Shown: positions 25,361 to 34,594, counted from the stretch's first letter. The stretch is 64,000 nt of DNA from Bacillus sp. OxB-1 (GCF_000829195.1 NZ_AP013294.1:2119001-2183000), one strand, 5' to 3'. Program-made: numbers and translations. Notes: generated from the letters alone by a model not told the origin.

Positions 25361-26219
25361 TCAGGCCGAGTCGCTGCGAATGAAAATGCTTAAATCCCAA
25401 GGAGAACTGGCACGCTCCGTCGCCATCGTCAGCGGGAAAGGAGGAGTCGGTAAATCCAATTTCTCCACGAATTTCGCCTACGCCTTAACGACGAAAGGAA
25501 AAAAAGTGATCATCGTCGATATGGATATCGGAATGGGCAACGTCCATATTTTGCTCGGCACCTCCCCCGCATATAATTTAAAGGACTATTTAATTGGGAA
25601 AAAGCGTTTGGACGAAGTCATGAATGAAGTGCCTGAAGGGTTGACTTTCATATCCGGCGGGTCCGGCATGGATTCTGTCATGGAGTGGTCGGAGCAGATG
25701 TTTGTCCGTCTTCTGAAAGCGTTCGAATATTTACAGAAGGAATACGATGTCATCCTGTTCGACATGGGGGCGGGCGCAACACAGCGCTCCATCGAGTTGC
25801 TGCTATCCGTCGATGAAATCATCGTCATCTCGACGACTGAACCGACATCCATTACAGATGCGTATTCCATGATGAAATTCATCTCCTTAAAGGATCCCGA
25901 GAAATCGTTCCATATTGTCAGCAACCGTGTCGGCAAAGGAGAGGATGGAACGGAAACGACATCCCGGCTCCAGTTTGCCATGCGGAAATTCTTACAAGTG
26001 GAGACGAAAGTGTTAGGCTATTTACCGGAAGATCCGCTTGTCCATAAAGCGGTCGTTGCCCAGAAGCCGTTCCTGTTGCTCTATCCGAACGCCCCGGTTT
26101 CCAGGCGGATGAAGTTGATTGCGGATGCATTCGCCGATCCGCAGATAGCCATGGATTCCCGGAAAGGGGAGGGCTTCCTCAATAAATTGAGAAAGATGTT
26201 TACGAAGGGAAGTGGATGA
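25353..26219 (+). CDS. flhG: MinD-like ATPase FlhG (YlxH)
   Basis: ParA/MinD-family ATPase that stimulates FlhF and limits flagellum number. 288 residues. Deviant Walker A SGKGGVGKSNFSTNFA is at about 28-43, with VIIVDMDIGMGNVHILLG and ILFDMGAGATQ following. An amphipathic basic C-terminus (FLNKLRKMFTKGSG) may bind the membrane. The ATG overlaps the flhF stop by 8 bases. cheB overlaps its end. Confidence 0.94.
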   Translation: MRDQAESLRMKMLKSQGELARSVAIVSGKGGVGKSNFSTNFAYALTTKGKKVIIVDMDIGMGNVHILLGTSPAYNLKDYLIGKKRLDEVMNEVPEGLTFISGGSGMDSVMEWSEQMFVRLLKAFEYLQKEYDVILFDMGAGATQRSIELLLSVDEIIVISTTEPTSITDAYSMMKFISLKDPEKSFHIVSNRVGKGEDGTETTSRLQFAMRKFLQVETKVLGYLPEDPLVHKAVVAQKPFLLLYPNAPVSRRMKLIADAFADPQIAMDSRKGEGFLNKLRKMFTKGSG

Positions 26220-27363
26220 TCTGGATACCGGCAATTGTAAAAGAGTGCTAGTAGTAGATGATTCGGCATTTATGCGAAAACTCATATCGGACTACCTTTC
26301 GGAACACCCTGCCATGGAAGTTGTCGGAACTGCGCGGAACGGGAAAATGGCGATTGAAAAAGTGAAGGAACTGAAACCGGATGTCGTCACCATGGATATC
26401 GAAATGCCGGTTATGAATGGGTTGGACGCTTTGAAAACCATCATGGCTACTAATCCTGTCCCCGTTGTCATGTTATCGAGCACGACAAAACTCGGTGCCG
26501 AGAATACGATGCTGGCAATGGAATATGGAGCCGTCGATTTTGTCGCTAAACCGGGTGGTGCCATTTCCTTGAATCTTCATGAAGTGAAGGAGGAAATCTT
26601 ACGTAAGGTGGCTGCGGCATCTGGCGTTCAAATTGGACAGTTGACTCGGAAACTTTCGGTTAAGACCTCTCCCCAAGCCCCTATTTTTGAATTCAATAAA
26701 CCGTCTCGGTTGCTAGAAGAGACCAGTATGTCGGTCTTCCACAACAAACCGGCACATATTTTACAAAATAGATTTTCCAAATTCGAGAAGACATTTGTTA
26801 TAATAGGTACATCGACAGGGGGACCTCGTGCCCTGCAAGAGGTGCTGACCCGTTTGCCGGCTTCGTTCGGCTATCCGATTTTGATTGTCCAACATATGCC
26901 GCCGGGGTTTACGAAATCATTGGCGGAACGGTTGGACGGGCTAAGTGAAATAACGGTGAAAGAGGCGGAAGATGGTGAGTTGATCACCGATGGAGTGGCG
27001 TATATCGCTCCGGGCGGAAAGCATTTGAAGTTCAATAAGCAAGGCGCTCAGTATTTTATAAGTCTAGATGATGGCGAACCTCCACGAAAAGGCCATCGTC
27101 CTTCCGTTGATGTTTTGCTGGAATCGGCGGCAGCACATGAAGAGTTGAACTATTTGACAGTCATCATGACCGGGATGGGATATGACGGGAAATTAGGAAT
27201 GGAACGTCTCCGGAAAAATGGCAAAACGGTAACAATATCGGAATCGGAAAAAACAGCAGTCGTCTATGGAATGCCGCGGGCTATAGAAGAAGCGGACTTG
27301 GCGGATCAAGTGGTGGATTTACAAGAGATTCCGGATTCGATAATGGAAATTCTAAAGTCTTAA
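26212..27363 (+). CDS. cheB: Chemotaxis protein-glutamate methylesterase CheB
   Basis: CheB demethylates and deamidates chemoreceptors during adaptation. It has 383 residues: a receiver domain with phospho-acceptor D62 (DVVTMDIEMPVMNG) and a C-terminal esterase with catalytic S201 (GTSTGGPRAL), H in LIVQHMPPGFTKSLAERLDG and D in MTGMGYDGKLGMERL. The start is GTG, overlapping the flhG stop; the ribosome site AAGGGAA is close, so the exact start is less certain. Head of the chemotaxis part of the operon. Confidence 0.94.
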   Translation: MDDLDTGNCKRVLVVDDSAFMRKLISDYLSEHPAMEVVGTARNGKMAIEKVKELKPDVVTMDIEMPVMNGLDALKTIMATNPVPVVMLSSTTKLGAENTMLAMEYGAVDFVAKPGGAISLNLHEVKEEILRKVAAASGVQIGQLTRKLSVKTSPQAPIFEFNKPSRLLEETSMSVFHNKPAHILQNRFSKFEKTFVIIGTSTGGPRALQEVLTRLPASFGYPILIVQHMPPGFTKSLAERLDGLSEITVKEAEDGELITDGVAYIAPGGKHLKFNKQGAQYFISLDDGEPPRKGHRPSVDVLLESAAAHEELNYLTVIMTGMGYDGKLGMERLRKNGKTVTISESEKTAVVYGMPRAIEEADLADQVVDLQEIPDSIMEILKS

Positions 27364-27376
27364 GGGGGGCGTAACG

Positions 27377-29431
27377 ATGGATACGAATCAGTATTTGGAA
27401 ATGTTCATCGAAGAAAGCAGAGAGCATCTGCAAGCGTGTAACGAGCATTTATTGGAACTGGAGCAAAATCCGCAAGATCTGGGGATCGTCAATGAGATTT
27501 TCCGCTCGGCCCATACGTTGAAAGGCATGTCAGCCACGATGGGGTACGAAGATATCGCAGATTTGACACATAAGATGGAAAATGTCCTCGATGCGATTCG
27601 AAATGCGAAAATCCGGGTGACGACTGAAATACTCGATGTCGTTTTCCAGGCCGTCGACTATTTGGAGGAGATGGTATTGGACATTTCTTCCGGCGGATCA
27701 GGCAAGAAGGACGTCAGTGATTTGGTACGTTCTTTGAACAGCATCGAGTCGGGCGGCGGAGTCAGCGCACCGGTAGCAGCCGAAACGGCTGCTGCGGTCG
27801 TTGAGGAAGAAAGTGCCGGCACCGGAGACGTTTCACTGAGCTATGACGATTTTGAAATGACAGTTATCGGCCAATCATTCGAACAAGGTTTCAGTGCGTA
27901 TGAGATTTCGATTCGGTTGCGCGAGGACTGCCTACTGAAAGCAGCGCGGGTATTCATGGTGTTCGAAATCCTGGAAAAAGCAGGGGAAATCATTAAATCC
28001 GTTCCAAGCGTCGAAAAGCTGGAGAACGAGGAATTCGATGAACAATTCATCGTCGCCCTCCTGACAAAAGAACAAGCGAGTGATTTGGAAGCGAAAGTGA
28101 TGAAGGTGTCGGAAGTCGAATCAGTGACAGTCAATGCCATCACACAGGAATATTTGATCCATGATAGGCGGGAAAAAGAAGAGAGTGCTGTGAAAGCGGC
28201 GGCGGAACAGCCGAAAGAAGTTGCGGTCGTCGAGAAGCAAGTCGTGGAGAAGAGCAAACGCTCGAACTCATCCCAGCATGCCAATAAAACAATCCGGGTC
28301 AACATCGATCGGCTCGATATCTTGATGAATTTATTTGAAGAATTGGTCATTGACCGGGGGAGACTGCAGTCCATTGCAAGTGAGCTGCATAATCCGGAAT
28401 TGACGGAAACGACGGAACGGATGACCCGCATTTCCGGCGATCTTCAAAACATTATATTGAATATGCGGATGATCCCGGTTGAAACGGTGTTCAATCGGTT
28501 CCCGAAAATGGTCAGGCAGCTAGCCCGCGAATTGAATAAGAAAATTACATTGGAAATTGTCGGAGCGGAGACCGAGCTGGACCGGACCGTTATCGATGAA
28601 ATTGGGGATCCTCTTGTGCACTTGATCCGCAATGCACTCGATCACGGGATTGAAAGCCCGGAAGAGCGTATTGCAAAAGGAAAGCCGGAAACGGGAACAG
28701 TGACATTGCGCGCTTACCATTCCGGCAACCACGTGTTCATCGAGCTGGAGGATGACGGAGCGGGAGTCAATCGGCAACGGGTGTTGGCCAAAGCCATTTC
28801 GAACGGCTTAGTCAATGAAGAGATGGCGGAATCGATGACCGATCGTCAAGTGGCCGAACTTATTTTGGCTTCGGGATTCTCCACGGCAGAGAAGATTTCC
28901 GACGTCTCCGGCCGGGGGGTCGGGTTGGATGTCGTCAAGAATACGATTGAATCGCTGGGCGGTCATATTTCCATCGAGTCGAAAGAAGGGCAAGGTTCTT
29001 TATTCCAAGTACAATTGCCTCTGACATTGTCGATCATTTCCGTCATGCTTGTTGAAATCGATAAGGAAGTTTATGCAATTCCTCTTTCCTCGATCATTGA
29101 GACGGCGATTATCCAAACGACGGATATTATGAATGCCCATAATCAGAAAGTCATTGATTTCCGAGGCAACATCGTACCGCTGGTCAATTTGAAGGAGATT
29201 TTTGAAATACCGGATAACGAGTTGGCTTCGGACGGATTCCAATCGGTCGTCATCGTACGCAAAGGGGAGAAGCTGGCGGGCTTGGTAGTCGATTCTTTCA
29301 TTGGCCAGCAGGAGATCGTCTTGAAATCGCTCGGGAATTATTTGCAAAGCGTCTTTGCGATTTCCGGTGCGACGATTCTTGGAAATGGACAGGTTGCATT
29401 GATCGTGGATTGCAACTCATTGATCAAATAG
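27377..29431 (+). CDS. cheA: Chemotaxis histidine kinase CheA
   Basis: Central kinase of chemotaxis. It has 684 residues. Domains in order: HPt with phospho-acceptor H46 (IFRSAHTLKGMSATMGYED), P2 CheY/CheB-binding domain (about 160-265), dimerisation domain (about 300-360), ATPase with N box LIRNALDHGIES, G1 DDGAGV and G2 GRGVGLDVV, and a C-terminal CheW-like regulatory domain (MLVEIDKEVYAIPLSSIIET). AAGGGGGG precedes the ATG. Operates with CheW and receptors that are not in this window. Confidence 0.96.
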   Translation: MDTNQYLEMFIEESREHLQACNEHLLELEQNPQDLGIVNEIFRSAHTLKGMSATMGYEDIADLTHKMENVLDAIRNAKIRVTTEILDVVFQAVDYLEEMVLDISSGGSGKKDVSDLVRSLNSIESGGGVSAPVAAETAAAVVEEESAGTGDVSLSYDDFEMTVIGQSFEQGFSAYEISIRLREDCLLKAARVFMVFEILEKAGEIIKSVPSVEKLENEEFDEQFIVALLTKEQASDLEAKVMKVSEVESVTVNAITQEYLIHDRREKEESAVKAAAEQPKEVAVVEKQVVEKSKRSNSSQHANKTIRVNIDRLDILMNLFEELVIDRGRLQSIASELHNPELTETTERMTRISGDLQNIILNMRMIPVETVFNRFPKMVRQLARELNKKITLEIVGAETELDRTVIDEIGDPLVHLIRNALDHGIESPEERIAKGKPETGTVTLRAYHSGNHVFIELEDDGAGVNRQRVLAKAISNGLVNEEMAESMTDRQVAELILASGFSTAEKISDVSGRGVGLDVVKNTIESLGGHISIESKEGQGSLFQVQLPLTLSIISVMLVEIDKEVYAIPLSSIIETAIIQTTDIMNAHNQKVIDFRGNIVPLVNLKEIFEIPDNELASDGFQSVVIVRKGEKLAGLVVDSFIGQQEIVLKSLGNYLQSVFAISGATILGNGQVALIVDCNSLIK

Positions 29432-29449
29432 GCGGGGGAGTGCATAAGC

Positions 29450-29917
29450 ATGGTTGAACTGCAAGAGCAAAAAGAAATGAAAGTGATCGTATTCCAATTG
29501 ATGGACAAGGAATATGCAATCGGGGTAGATGTCGTCCAATCCATCGAGAAGCTGCTCTCCATCACCCGGGTGCCGAAGACGCCTTCTTACGTCAAAGGGG
29601 TAATCAACCTTCGTGGAGTCGTCACGCCGATCGTCGATTTACGGGATCGTTTCGGATTGGACTTAAAGGAAATGGATGATAGTACACGAATCATCATCGT
29701 GTCATTGGAGGAGTTCGAAGTCGGCCTCATTGTGGACGCGGCGAATGATGTTCTGGACATTCCGCTTCAATCCATCGAGCCGCAGCCCGAGGTGGTTGGC
29801 ACGATCGAATCCGAATTTATTTCCGGCGTAGCGAAAGTGGACAAGCGGCTTCTCGTCATGTTGAATCTGGATAAAGTGCTCGAACCGATTAAAAGGGTGT
29901 CAACGGATGAACGTTGA
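29450..29917 (+). CDS. cheW: Chemotaxis coupling protein CheW
   Basis: Adaptor linking receptors to CheA. 155 residues, a single CheW domain. The motif QLMDKEYAIGVDVVQSIEKL is followed by ITRVPKTPSYVKGVINLRG and VVTPIVDLRDRFGL, which are typical. GGCGGGGGAG precedes the ATG. It overlaps cheC by 11 bases, suggesting translational coupling. Confidence 0.95.
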   Translation: MVELQEQKEMKVIVFQLMDKEYAIGVDVVQSIEKLLSITRVPKTPSYVKGVINLRGVVTPIVDLRDRFGLDLKEMDDSTRIIIVSLEEFEVGLIVDAANDVLDIPLQSIEPQPEVVGTIESEFISGVAKVDKRLLVMLNLDKVLEPIKRVSTDER

Positions 29918-30539
29918 TAATCAGATTACCGATCTGCATTTGGACGTTCTGAAAGAGATTGGTAATATCGGGGCGGCTCACGCGGCCACTTCCATGTCCC
30001 AACTGCTGGGGCGCAAGATCGATATGCATGTGCCGAATGTGGCTCTTGTGTCGTTTGATGAAATGTTTGACTTGGCGGGCGGTTCCGAGGAAATCGTAGC
30101 GGGCATTTTCTTGCGGATCGAGGGCGATTTATCGGGAAGCATGTTTTTCGTCCTCCCGCTCGACTCGGCAAACCGATTCATCCGGCGATTGATCGGAGAT
30201 GAGGAATTCGATTTCAATTCGTTTCCAATTAATGAGATGGGGATTTCGGCCATGCAGGAAATCGGCAATATCTTGTCGGGTTCCTATCTTTCCGCTCTGT
30301 CCGACTTCACCGGCCTGAAGATCTACCCGACCGTTCCTTCGCTAAGCGTGGATATGGTGGGGGCTATCGTCAGTTTTGGGCTGATCGAAGTTTCCCATTA
30401 CAGCGATGAAGTGATCGTCATTGATACACAGATGATGGAAGAGGGGGCAGGCGAGAAAGCGGTTGTGGATGGCCACTTTTTCTTATTGCCGGACCCGTCG
30501 TCCTACATAACCATTTTCCGTTCGTTAGGTGTGCTGTGA
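29907..30539 (+). CDS. cheC: CheY-P phosphatase CheC
   Basis: CheC dephosphorylates CheY-P and binds CheD in the adaptation system of Gram-positive bacteria. It has 210 residues. Two phosphatase motifs of the E-x3-N type are visible: DVLKEIGNIGAAHAATSMS (about 12-30) and SAMQEIGNILSGSYLSALS (about 114-132). It lies between cheW and cheD and overlaps cheW. Confidence 0.95.
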   Translation: MNVDNQITDLHLDVLKEIGNIGAAHAATSMSQLLGRKIDMHVPNVALVSFDEMFDLAGGSEEIVAGIFLRIEGDLSGSMFFVLPLDSANRFIRRLIGDEEFDFNSFPINEMGISAMQEIGNILSGSYLSALSDFTGLKIYPTVPSLSVDMVGAIVSFGLIEVSHYSDEVIVIDTQMMEEGAGEKAVVDGHFFLLPDPSSYITIFRSLGVL

Positions 30540-30540
30540 G

Positions 30541-31035
30541 ATGAAAGTCTTGAATCAGGTCGTTCGCGTCGGGATAGCGGACATGAATATCGTGGCGGAG
30601 CCGGACACGATCCGGACATCCGGCCTCGGTTCATGTGTCGGTGTCGTATTATATGATGAAAAGAAGAAGATCGCAGGCTTGCTTCACGTCATGCTGCCGG
30701 ATTCGAGCCTTGGCAAATCCGATAAGATCAATGTCGCCAAGTTTGCGGATACGGGTGTTTATTCCTTGATGGAGATGCTGAAGCAAGCGGGCGCCCGTCC
30801 ATTGTCCTTGAAGGCGAAAATTGCGGGTGGATCGCAAATGTTCCAATTCGGTTCAAGCGATACGATCCGCATCGGCCCTCGGAATGTGGAAGCGGTTAAA
30901 AAAGAATTGAAGCGATTATCCATTCCCCTAATTGCAGAAGATACGGGCGGTTCCAGCGGGCGGACAATCGAATTCGATCCTTCGACTTCAAAATTGCAAG
31001 TGCGGACAGTCAACGCAGATACAAAGGAAATTTGA
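30541..31035 (+). CDS. cheD: Chemoreceptor glutamine deamidase CheD
   Basis: CheD deamidates chemoreceptor glutamines and activates CheC. 164 residues. Probable catalytic C32 lies in the signature TSGLGSCVGVVLYDEK and H49 in GLLHVMLPDS. ATG 30541 lies 1 base after the cheC stop and matches the conserved start VGIADMNI; an upstream in-frame ATG at 30529 is inside cheC and lacks a ribosome site. A terminator follows directly. Confidence 0.94.
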   Translation: MKVLNQVVRVGIADMNIVAEPDTIRTSGLGSCVGVVLYDEKKKIAGLLHVMLPDSSLGKSDKINVAKFADTGVYSLMEMLKQAGARPLSLKAKIAGGSQMFQFGSSDTIRIGPRNVEAVKKELKRLSIPLIAEDTGGSSGRTIEFDPSTSKLQVRTVNADTKEI

Positions 31036-31040
31036 AATGA

Positions 31041-31072
31041 AGGGCGGCTGATCGGCTCAGTCGCCCTTTTTC
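31041..31072 (+). terminator. Intrinsic terminator between cheD and sigD
   Basis: AGGGCGGCTGA pairs with TCAGTCGCCCT around a 5-base loop, followed by T5. It lies six bases after cheD. It would reduce read-through from the long operon into sigD. Confidence 0.75.
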
Positions 31073-31081
31073 GTGCTTCTT

Positions 31082-31090
31082 TGCTATAAT
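31082..31090 (+). promoter_or_regulatory. Extended -10 promoter of sigD
   Basis: TGCTATAAT is an exact extended -10 (TGnTATAAT), starting nine bases after the T-run of the preceding terminator and about 45 bases ahead of the sigD start. A recognisable -35 is missing, as is usual for extended -10 promoters. Confidence 0.6.
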
Positions 31091-31134
31091 ATGAAATAAT
31101 TATGACAGAATCATCATCGAAAGTGAGGGATTCA

Positions 31135-31917
31135 ATGTCAAAGCAGGATTTGACGGAGGAAGCGGCATATTGGGATCTGTGGATCAAGGAACGCGATCCG
31201 GATGCGGGTGATATGCTTGTTCGAAAATACCTCCCACTCGTGACATACCATGTTCAGCGGATCAGCTCCGGGTTGCCGCGCAACGTCTCCCGGGACGATA
31301 TTATGAGTCTTGGAATGAACGGACTGTTTGATGCGCTGACCAAATTCGATCCGAGCAGGGATCTGAAGTTCGATACATACGCTTCGTTCCGGGTCCGCGG
31401 GTCGATCATTGACGGACTGCGCAAGGAAGATTGGCTTCCCCGCTCATCGCGGGAAAAATCGAAAAAGCTGGAAGAGGAAATTTCGAAGTTGGAACAGAAG
31501 CTTCAACGCCATGCGACCGCTGAGGAAATCGCCGAACATGTCGGAATGCCCGTGGAGGAAGTCTATCAGACGGTGCATGAACATTATTTCTCGAATGTCC
31601 TTTCCATCGATGAAAAGATCAATGACGAGGATGAGGATAACCAGAAATCGTTCGTCTTGAAAGATGAGAGATCCAAAACGCCTGAAGAAACGACGATGAT
31701 GTCCGAATTGATCGGTGACCTTGCAGCGAAAATCAAAGAATTGAATCGAAATGAACAACTTGTCCTGAACCTGTTTTATACAGAGGAAATGACTTTGACA
31801 GAGATCGGGGAAATCCTGAACCTATCAACATCCCGGATATCTCAAATTCATTCCAAGGCACTTTTCAAGTTGCGTAAATTATTGACGCCTGAAATTGTCG
31901 ATGGAGGGATCCTATGA
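31135..31917 (+). CDS. sigD: RNA polymerase sigma factor SigD (FliA family)
   Basis: Sigma-28-type factor for late flagellar, chemotaxis and autolysin genes. It has 260 residues. Region 2 contains KFDPSRDLKFDTYASFRVRG and IIDGLRKEDWLPRSSREK; region 4 contains TLTEIGEILNLSTSRISQIH. ATG 31135 is preferred because GTGAGGG lies upstream and the length matches the family; ATG 31102 would add 11 residues with no support. It has its own putative promoter. The next gene overlaps by four bases (ATGA). Confidence 0.95.
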   Translation: MSKQDLTEEAAYWDLWIKERDPDAGDMLVRKYLPLVTYHVQRISSGLPRNVSRDDIMSLGMNGLFDALTKFDPSRDLKFDTYASFRVRGSIIDGLRKEDWLPRSSREKSKKLEEEISKLEQKLQRHATAEEIAEHVGMPVEEVYQTVHEHYFSNVLSIDEKINDEDEDNQKSFVLKDERSKTPEETTMMSELIGDLAAKIKELNRNEQLVLNLFYTEEMTLTEIGEILNLSTSRISQIHSKALFKLRKLLTPEIVDGGIL

Positions 31918-32216
31918 GTTTAAAAGGAATCGAACTGCAAATTGCCATTCCGAAAACGTTTGAAGCGGGCAGAGTCGCTGAACAGAAACAGCAGCAATCC
32001 CAATTGAATCAGGACTTGGCGAATGCGCAGACGGAAAAGCAGGCAGTGAAAAACCGGGAGACTGTCCTCGAGACCGAGAAATACGCCAAGCTTGACAAGG
32101 ATGGGGACCACCAACAGGAAAACCCATCGGAGAATAAAGGGCACGGCCAACAACAAGAAGAGGAGAAGAAGGCGGTGCACCCGTACAAGGGGGCATTCGT
32201 GGACTTTACAGGGTAA
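31914..32216 (+). CDS. Small conserved hydrophilic protein between sigD and swrB, function unknown
   Basis: 100-residue protein without membrane segments. The N-terminus MSLKGIELQIAIPKTFEAG is followed by a long Q/E/K-rich, probably helical or disordered middle. It ends with a compact motif HPYKGAFVDFTG. Similar short proteins occur at this position in other Bacillales and have sometimes been mislabelled as sigma subunits; there is no sigma domain here. Start ATGA overlaps the sigD stop, so translation is coupled to sigD. A role in motility control is only inferred from position. Confidence 0.72.
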   Translation: MSLKGIELQIAIPKTFEAGRVAEQKQQQSQLNQDLANAQTEKQAVKNRETVLETEKYAKLDKDGDHQQENPSENKGHGQQQEEEKKAVHPYKGAFVDFTG

Positions 32217-32221
32217 ACAAC

Positions 32222-32743
32222 ATGATTTGGATAGTAATGATTGCACTTTTCATTTTACAAGTATTCGGTTTTTATATTCTTGCACTGCTCTACATGAAAG
32301 TGTCGAAATTTGATGACCTGGAAAGAAAGCAAAGAAAATTGATGGAAGAGATGGATGATTCGATCGTCGCCTATTTATCCGAAATGAAGGATGAAAATGA
32401 ACGCCTCGTCGAATTGCTCAGCCAACGAGGCGAGCTGGCTGCCGCTGGCGAACGAGTGGAACGGGGACCTGAATCCCGTCCTGTCGTAAAGGAAGCCGAG
32501 GCTGCCCGGCCGATTCCAGTCGAACCGCCGAAAATGCCGATCAATCTGGCTATCAAATCATACAGTCAGACGACCGGAAAGCCGAAGGGCGAAGAACCGG
32601 GAATGCCCCGCATGGAATCGGAACAACCGGATCTACGAAGCCGAATATTCCAGCTGCATGACGCAGGGCTCTCCGAGGAAGAGATCGCGAAAAAACTCGG
32701 AAAAGGCCGTACTGAAATCGAGTTGATTTTGAAATTCAGATGA
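32222..32743 (+). CDS. swrB: SwrB-like (YlxL) flagellar assembly regulator
   Basis: 173 residues, located where B. subtilis has swrB (ylxL), which promotes flagellar export activation. One N-terminal transmembrane helix (about 1-24, MIWIVMIALFILQVFGFYIL) is followed by a coiled coil (KFDDLERKQRKLMEEMDDS), a low-complexity linker and a C-terminal helix-turn-helix-like motif, LSEEEIAKKLGKGRTEIELI. Five bases after the preceding gene. Last gene of the flagellar block. Identity rests on context and architecture more than on strong sequence conservation. Confidence 0.8.
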   Translation: MIWIVMIALFILQVFGFYILALLYMKVSKFDDLERKQRKLMEEMDDSIVAYLSEMKDENERLVELLSQRGELAAAGERVERGPESRPVVKEAEAARPIPVEPPKMPINLAIKSYSQTTGKPKGEEPGMPRMESEQPDLRSRIFQLHDAGLSEEEIAKKLGKGRTEIELILKFR

Positions 32744-32748
32744 AATGA

Positions 32749-32777
32749 TTGCAAATGGAAAACCGCTGTGGTATATT
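32749..32777 (+). promoter_or_regulatory. Putative sigma-A promoter of rpsB-tsf
   Basis: TTGCAA (32749-32754), a 17-base spacer and TATATT (32772-32777), just after the swrB-like gene. It would give a leader of about 100 bases ahead of rpsB. Confidence 0.6.
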
Positions 32778-32784
32778 TGCAAAT

Positions 32785-32886
32785 GGTATTACTACACACG
32801 TGCGCAGACGATGAAGAAGGTGCCGAGAGGTCGCTTTGCCGGATGAGGTGCACGGAGGAAAAAAACCAAACAGGAGGAATACACAA
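32785..32886 (+). promoter_or_regulatory. Structured rpsB leader, possible S2 autoregulatory site
   Basis: The leader contains CGTGC near 32799 that can pair with GCACG near 32851, enclosing GGTGCCGAGAGGTCGC. It ends in a strong AGGAGG site. Bacterial rpsB leaders are known to be bound by S2 in several phyla. Whether this one is has not been shown. Confidence 0.35.
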
Positions 32887-33612
32887 ATGTCAGTAATCTC
32901 AATGAAACAACTGCTTGAAGCTGGTGTACACTTCGGACACCAAACACGTCGTTGGAACCCGAAAATGAAAAAATATATTTTCATGGAGCGTAACGGGATC
33001 TACATCATCGACCTTCAAAAAACAGTGAAAAAACTGGAAGAAGCTTATGCGTACATGCGCCAAGTCGGTGCAGACGGAGGGAAGGTCCTTTTCGTCGGTA
33101 CGAAAAAACAAGCGCAAGACGCTATCAAGGAAGAAGCGGAACGCGCTGGAATGTTCTACATCAACCAACGTTGGCTTGGTGGAACACTTACAAACTTCGG
33201 CACAATCCAAAAACGTGTCGCACGTATGAAAGCAATCGAGAAAATGGAAGAAGACGGCACATTCAGCGTCCTTCCTAAAAAAGAAGTTGCGCAACTTAAA
33301 AAAGAACACGAACGCCTTGTGAAATTCCTTGGCGGTATCCGTGATATGAAATCCTTGCCGGATGTCATGTTCGTCGTCGACCCACGCAAAGAGCGCATCG
33401 CGGTTGCAGAAGCGATCAAATTGAACATTCCACTCGTTGGAATCGTGGACACGAACTGTGATCCGGACGAAATCGACTACATCATCCCGGCAAACGATGA
33501 TGCAATCCGTGCAGTACGTCTTTTGACAAGCAAAATGGCTGACGCTTTGATCGAATCCCGTCAAGGTGAAGATGATGAAGTAACTGAAGAGGAAGCCGTA
33601 GCTGCAGAGTGA
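32887..33612 (+). CDS. rpsB: 30S ribosomal protein S2
   Basis: Small-subunit ribosomal protein of the 30S platform. 241 residues. Family signatures are [20 protein letters not shown] (about 6-25), [12 protein letters not shown] and [20 protein letters not shown]. The tail is acidic ([14 protein letters not shown]). ATG 32887 follows CAGGAGGAAT; the open frame continues upstream but without conservation. Paired with tsf, separated by a terminator-like hairpin. Confidence 0.97.
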   Translation: MSVISMKQLLEAGVHFGHQTRRWNPKMKKYIFMERNGIYIIDLQKTVKKLEEAYAYMRQVGADGGKVLFVGTKKQAQDAIKEEAERAGMFYINQRWLGGTLTNFGTIQKRVARMKAIEKMEEDGTFSVLPKKEVAQLKKEHERLVKFLGGIRDMKSLPDVMFVVDPRKERIAVAEAIKLNIPLVGIVDTNCDPDEIDYIIPANDDAIRAVRLLTSKMADALIESRQGEDDEVTEEEAVAAE

Positions 33613-33628
33613 AATGAGTGAACGGAAG

Positions 33629-33664
33629 AGACGATAAGCGGCCGAAACCCTTATCGTCTTTTTT
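33629..33664 (+). terminator. Intrinsic terminator or attenuator between rpsB and tsf
   Basis: GACGATAAG (33630-33638) pairs with CTTATCGTC (33650-33658), followed by a T6 run. It lies between two genes usually co-transcribed, so it probably sets their ratio by partial termination. Confidence 0.8.
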
Positions 33665-33709
33665 AGAGGAAGCAAAGATCACGACATATTACTAGGAGGA
33701 ACGTAAACA

Positions 33710-34594
33710 ATGGCTATTACAGCACAAATGGTAAAAGAACTACGCGAAAAAACAGGCGCAGGCATGATGGACTGCAAAAAAGCACTAACTGAAGTGAATG
33801 GCGACATGGAAGCGGCAGTTGACTTCCTACGTGAGAAAGGCCTTTCCAGTGCAGCGAAAAAAGCAGACCGCATCGCAGCTGAAGGAACGACAGACATCCT
33901 AGTTAAAGGAAATGAAGCTGTTATCCTTGAAGTGAACGCAGAAACGGACTTTGTCGCGAAAAACGAAGGCTTCCAAGTACTTGTTAAAGAACTTGGAGAA
34001 TACTTGCTTTCCGCAAAGCCTGCTTCCATCGAAGAAGCGCTAGAATCTAAAATGGAGAGCGGTCTATCTGTAGCGGACCATATTTCAAATGCTGTCGCGA
34101 AAATTGGTGAAAAAATCACTCTTCGCCGTTTTGAAATCCGTACAAAAACTGACAATGACGCATTCGGTCCATACTTGCACATGGGTGGACGCATCGGCGT
34201 GCTAGTCGTTTTGGAAGGTACAACAGACGAAGAGGCTGCAAAAGACGTAGCGATGCACGTTGCGGCTCTAAATCCGAAATACGTTTCCCGCGACCAAGTT
34301 TCCGAAGAGGAAGTGGAGCGTGAGCGCAAAGTCTTGACAGAACAAGCGTTGAACGAAGGGAAACCTGAAAACATCGTAGCGAAAATGGTCGAAGGCCGCA
34401 TCGGTAAATATTTCGAAGAGATCTGTGTATTGGATCAGGCTTTCGTTAAAAACTCCGACCAAAAAGTGGGCGAGTTCGTCAAATCGACAGGCGGTACTTT
34501 GAAAGAATTCATCCGTTATGCAGTAGGTGAAGGGATTGAAAAACGCGAAGAGAACTTCGCTGATGAAGTAATGAGCCAAGTAAAAGGAAACTAA
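33710..34594 (+). CDS. tsf: Translation elongation factor Ts
   Basis: EF-Ts recycles EF-Tu by exchanging GDP for GTP. It has 294 residues. The N-terminal UBA-like domain has [20 protein letters not shown] (about 9-28). The core signature [15 protein letters not shown] (about 75-89) includes the TDFV motif that contacts EF-Tu. AGGAGGAACG precedes the ATG. Codon usage is of the highly expressed type, with many GAA, AAA, CGC and CGT codons, like rpsB. Confidence 0.97.
   Translation: MAITAQMVKELREKTGAGMMDCKKALTEVNGDMEAAVDFLREKGLSSAAKKADRIAAEGTTDILVKGNEAVILEVNAETDFVAKNEGFQVLVKELGEYLLSAKPASIEEALESKMESGLSVADHISNAVAKIGEKITLRRFEIRTKTDNDAFGPYLHMGGRIGVLVVLEGTTDEEAAKDVAMHVAALNPKYVSRDQVSEEEVERERKVLTEQALNEGKPENIVAKMVEGRIGKYFEEICVLDQAFVKNSDQKVGEFVKSTGGTLKEFIRYAVGEGIEKREENFADEVMSQVKGN

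Noticed and set aside
26797..26806. TTATAATAGG inside cheB as a promoter
   Set aside because: Lies within a conserved coding stretch (VIIGTST) with no supporting -35 and no gene start nearby.
32836..32886. Extended N-terminus of S2 from 32836
   Set aside because: It translates the leader RNA; the family start [17 protein letters not shown] and the AGGAGG site fix the start at 32887.
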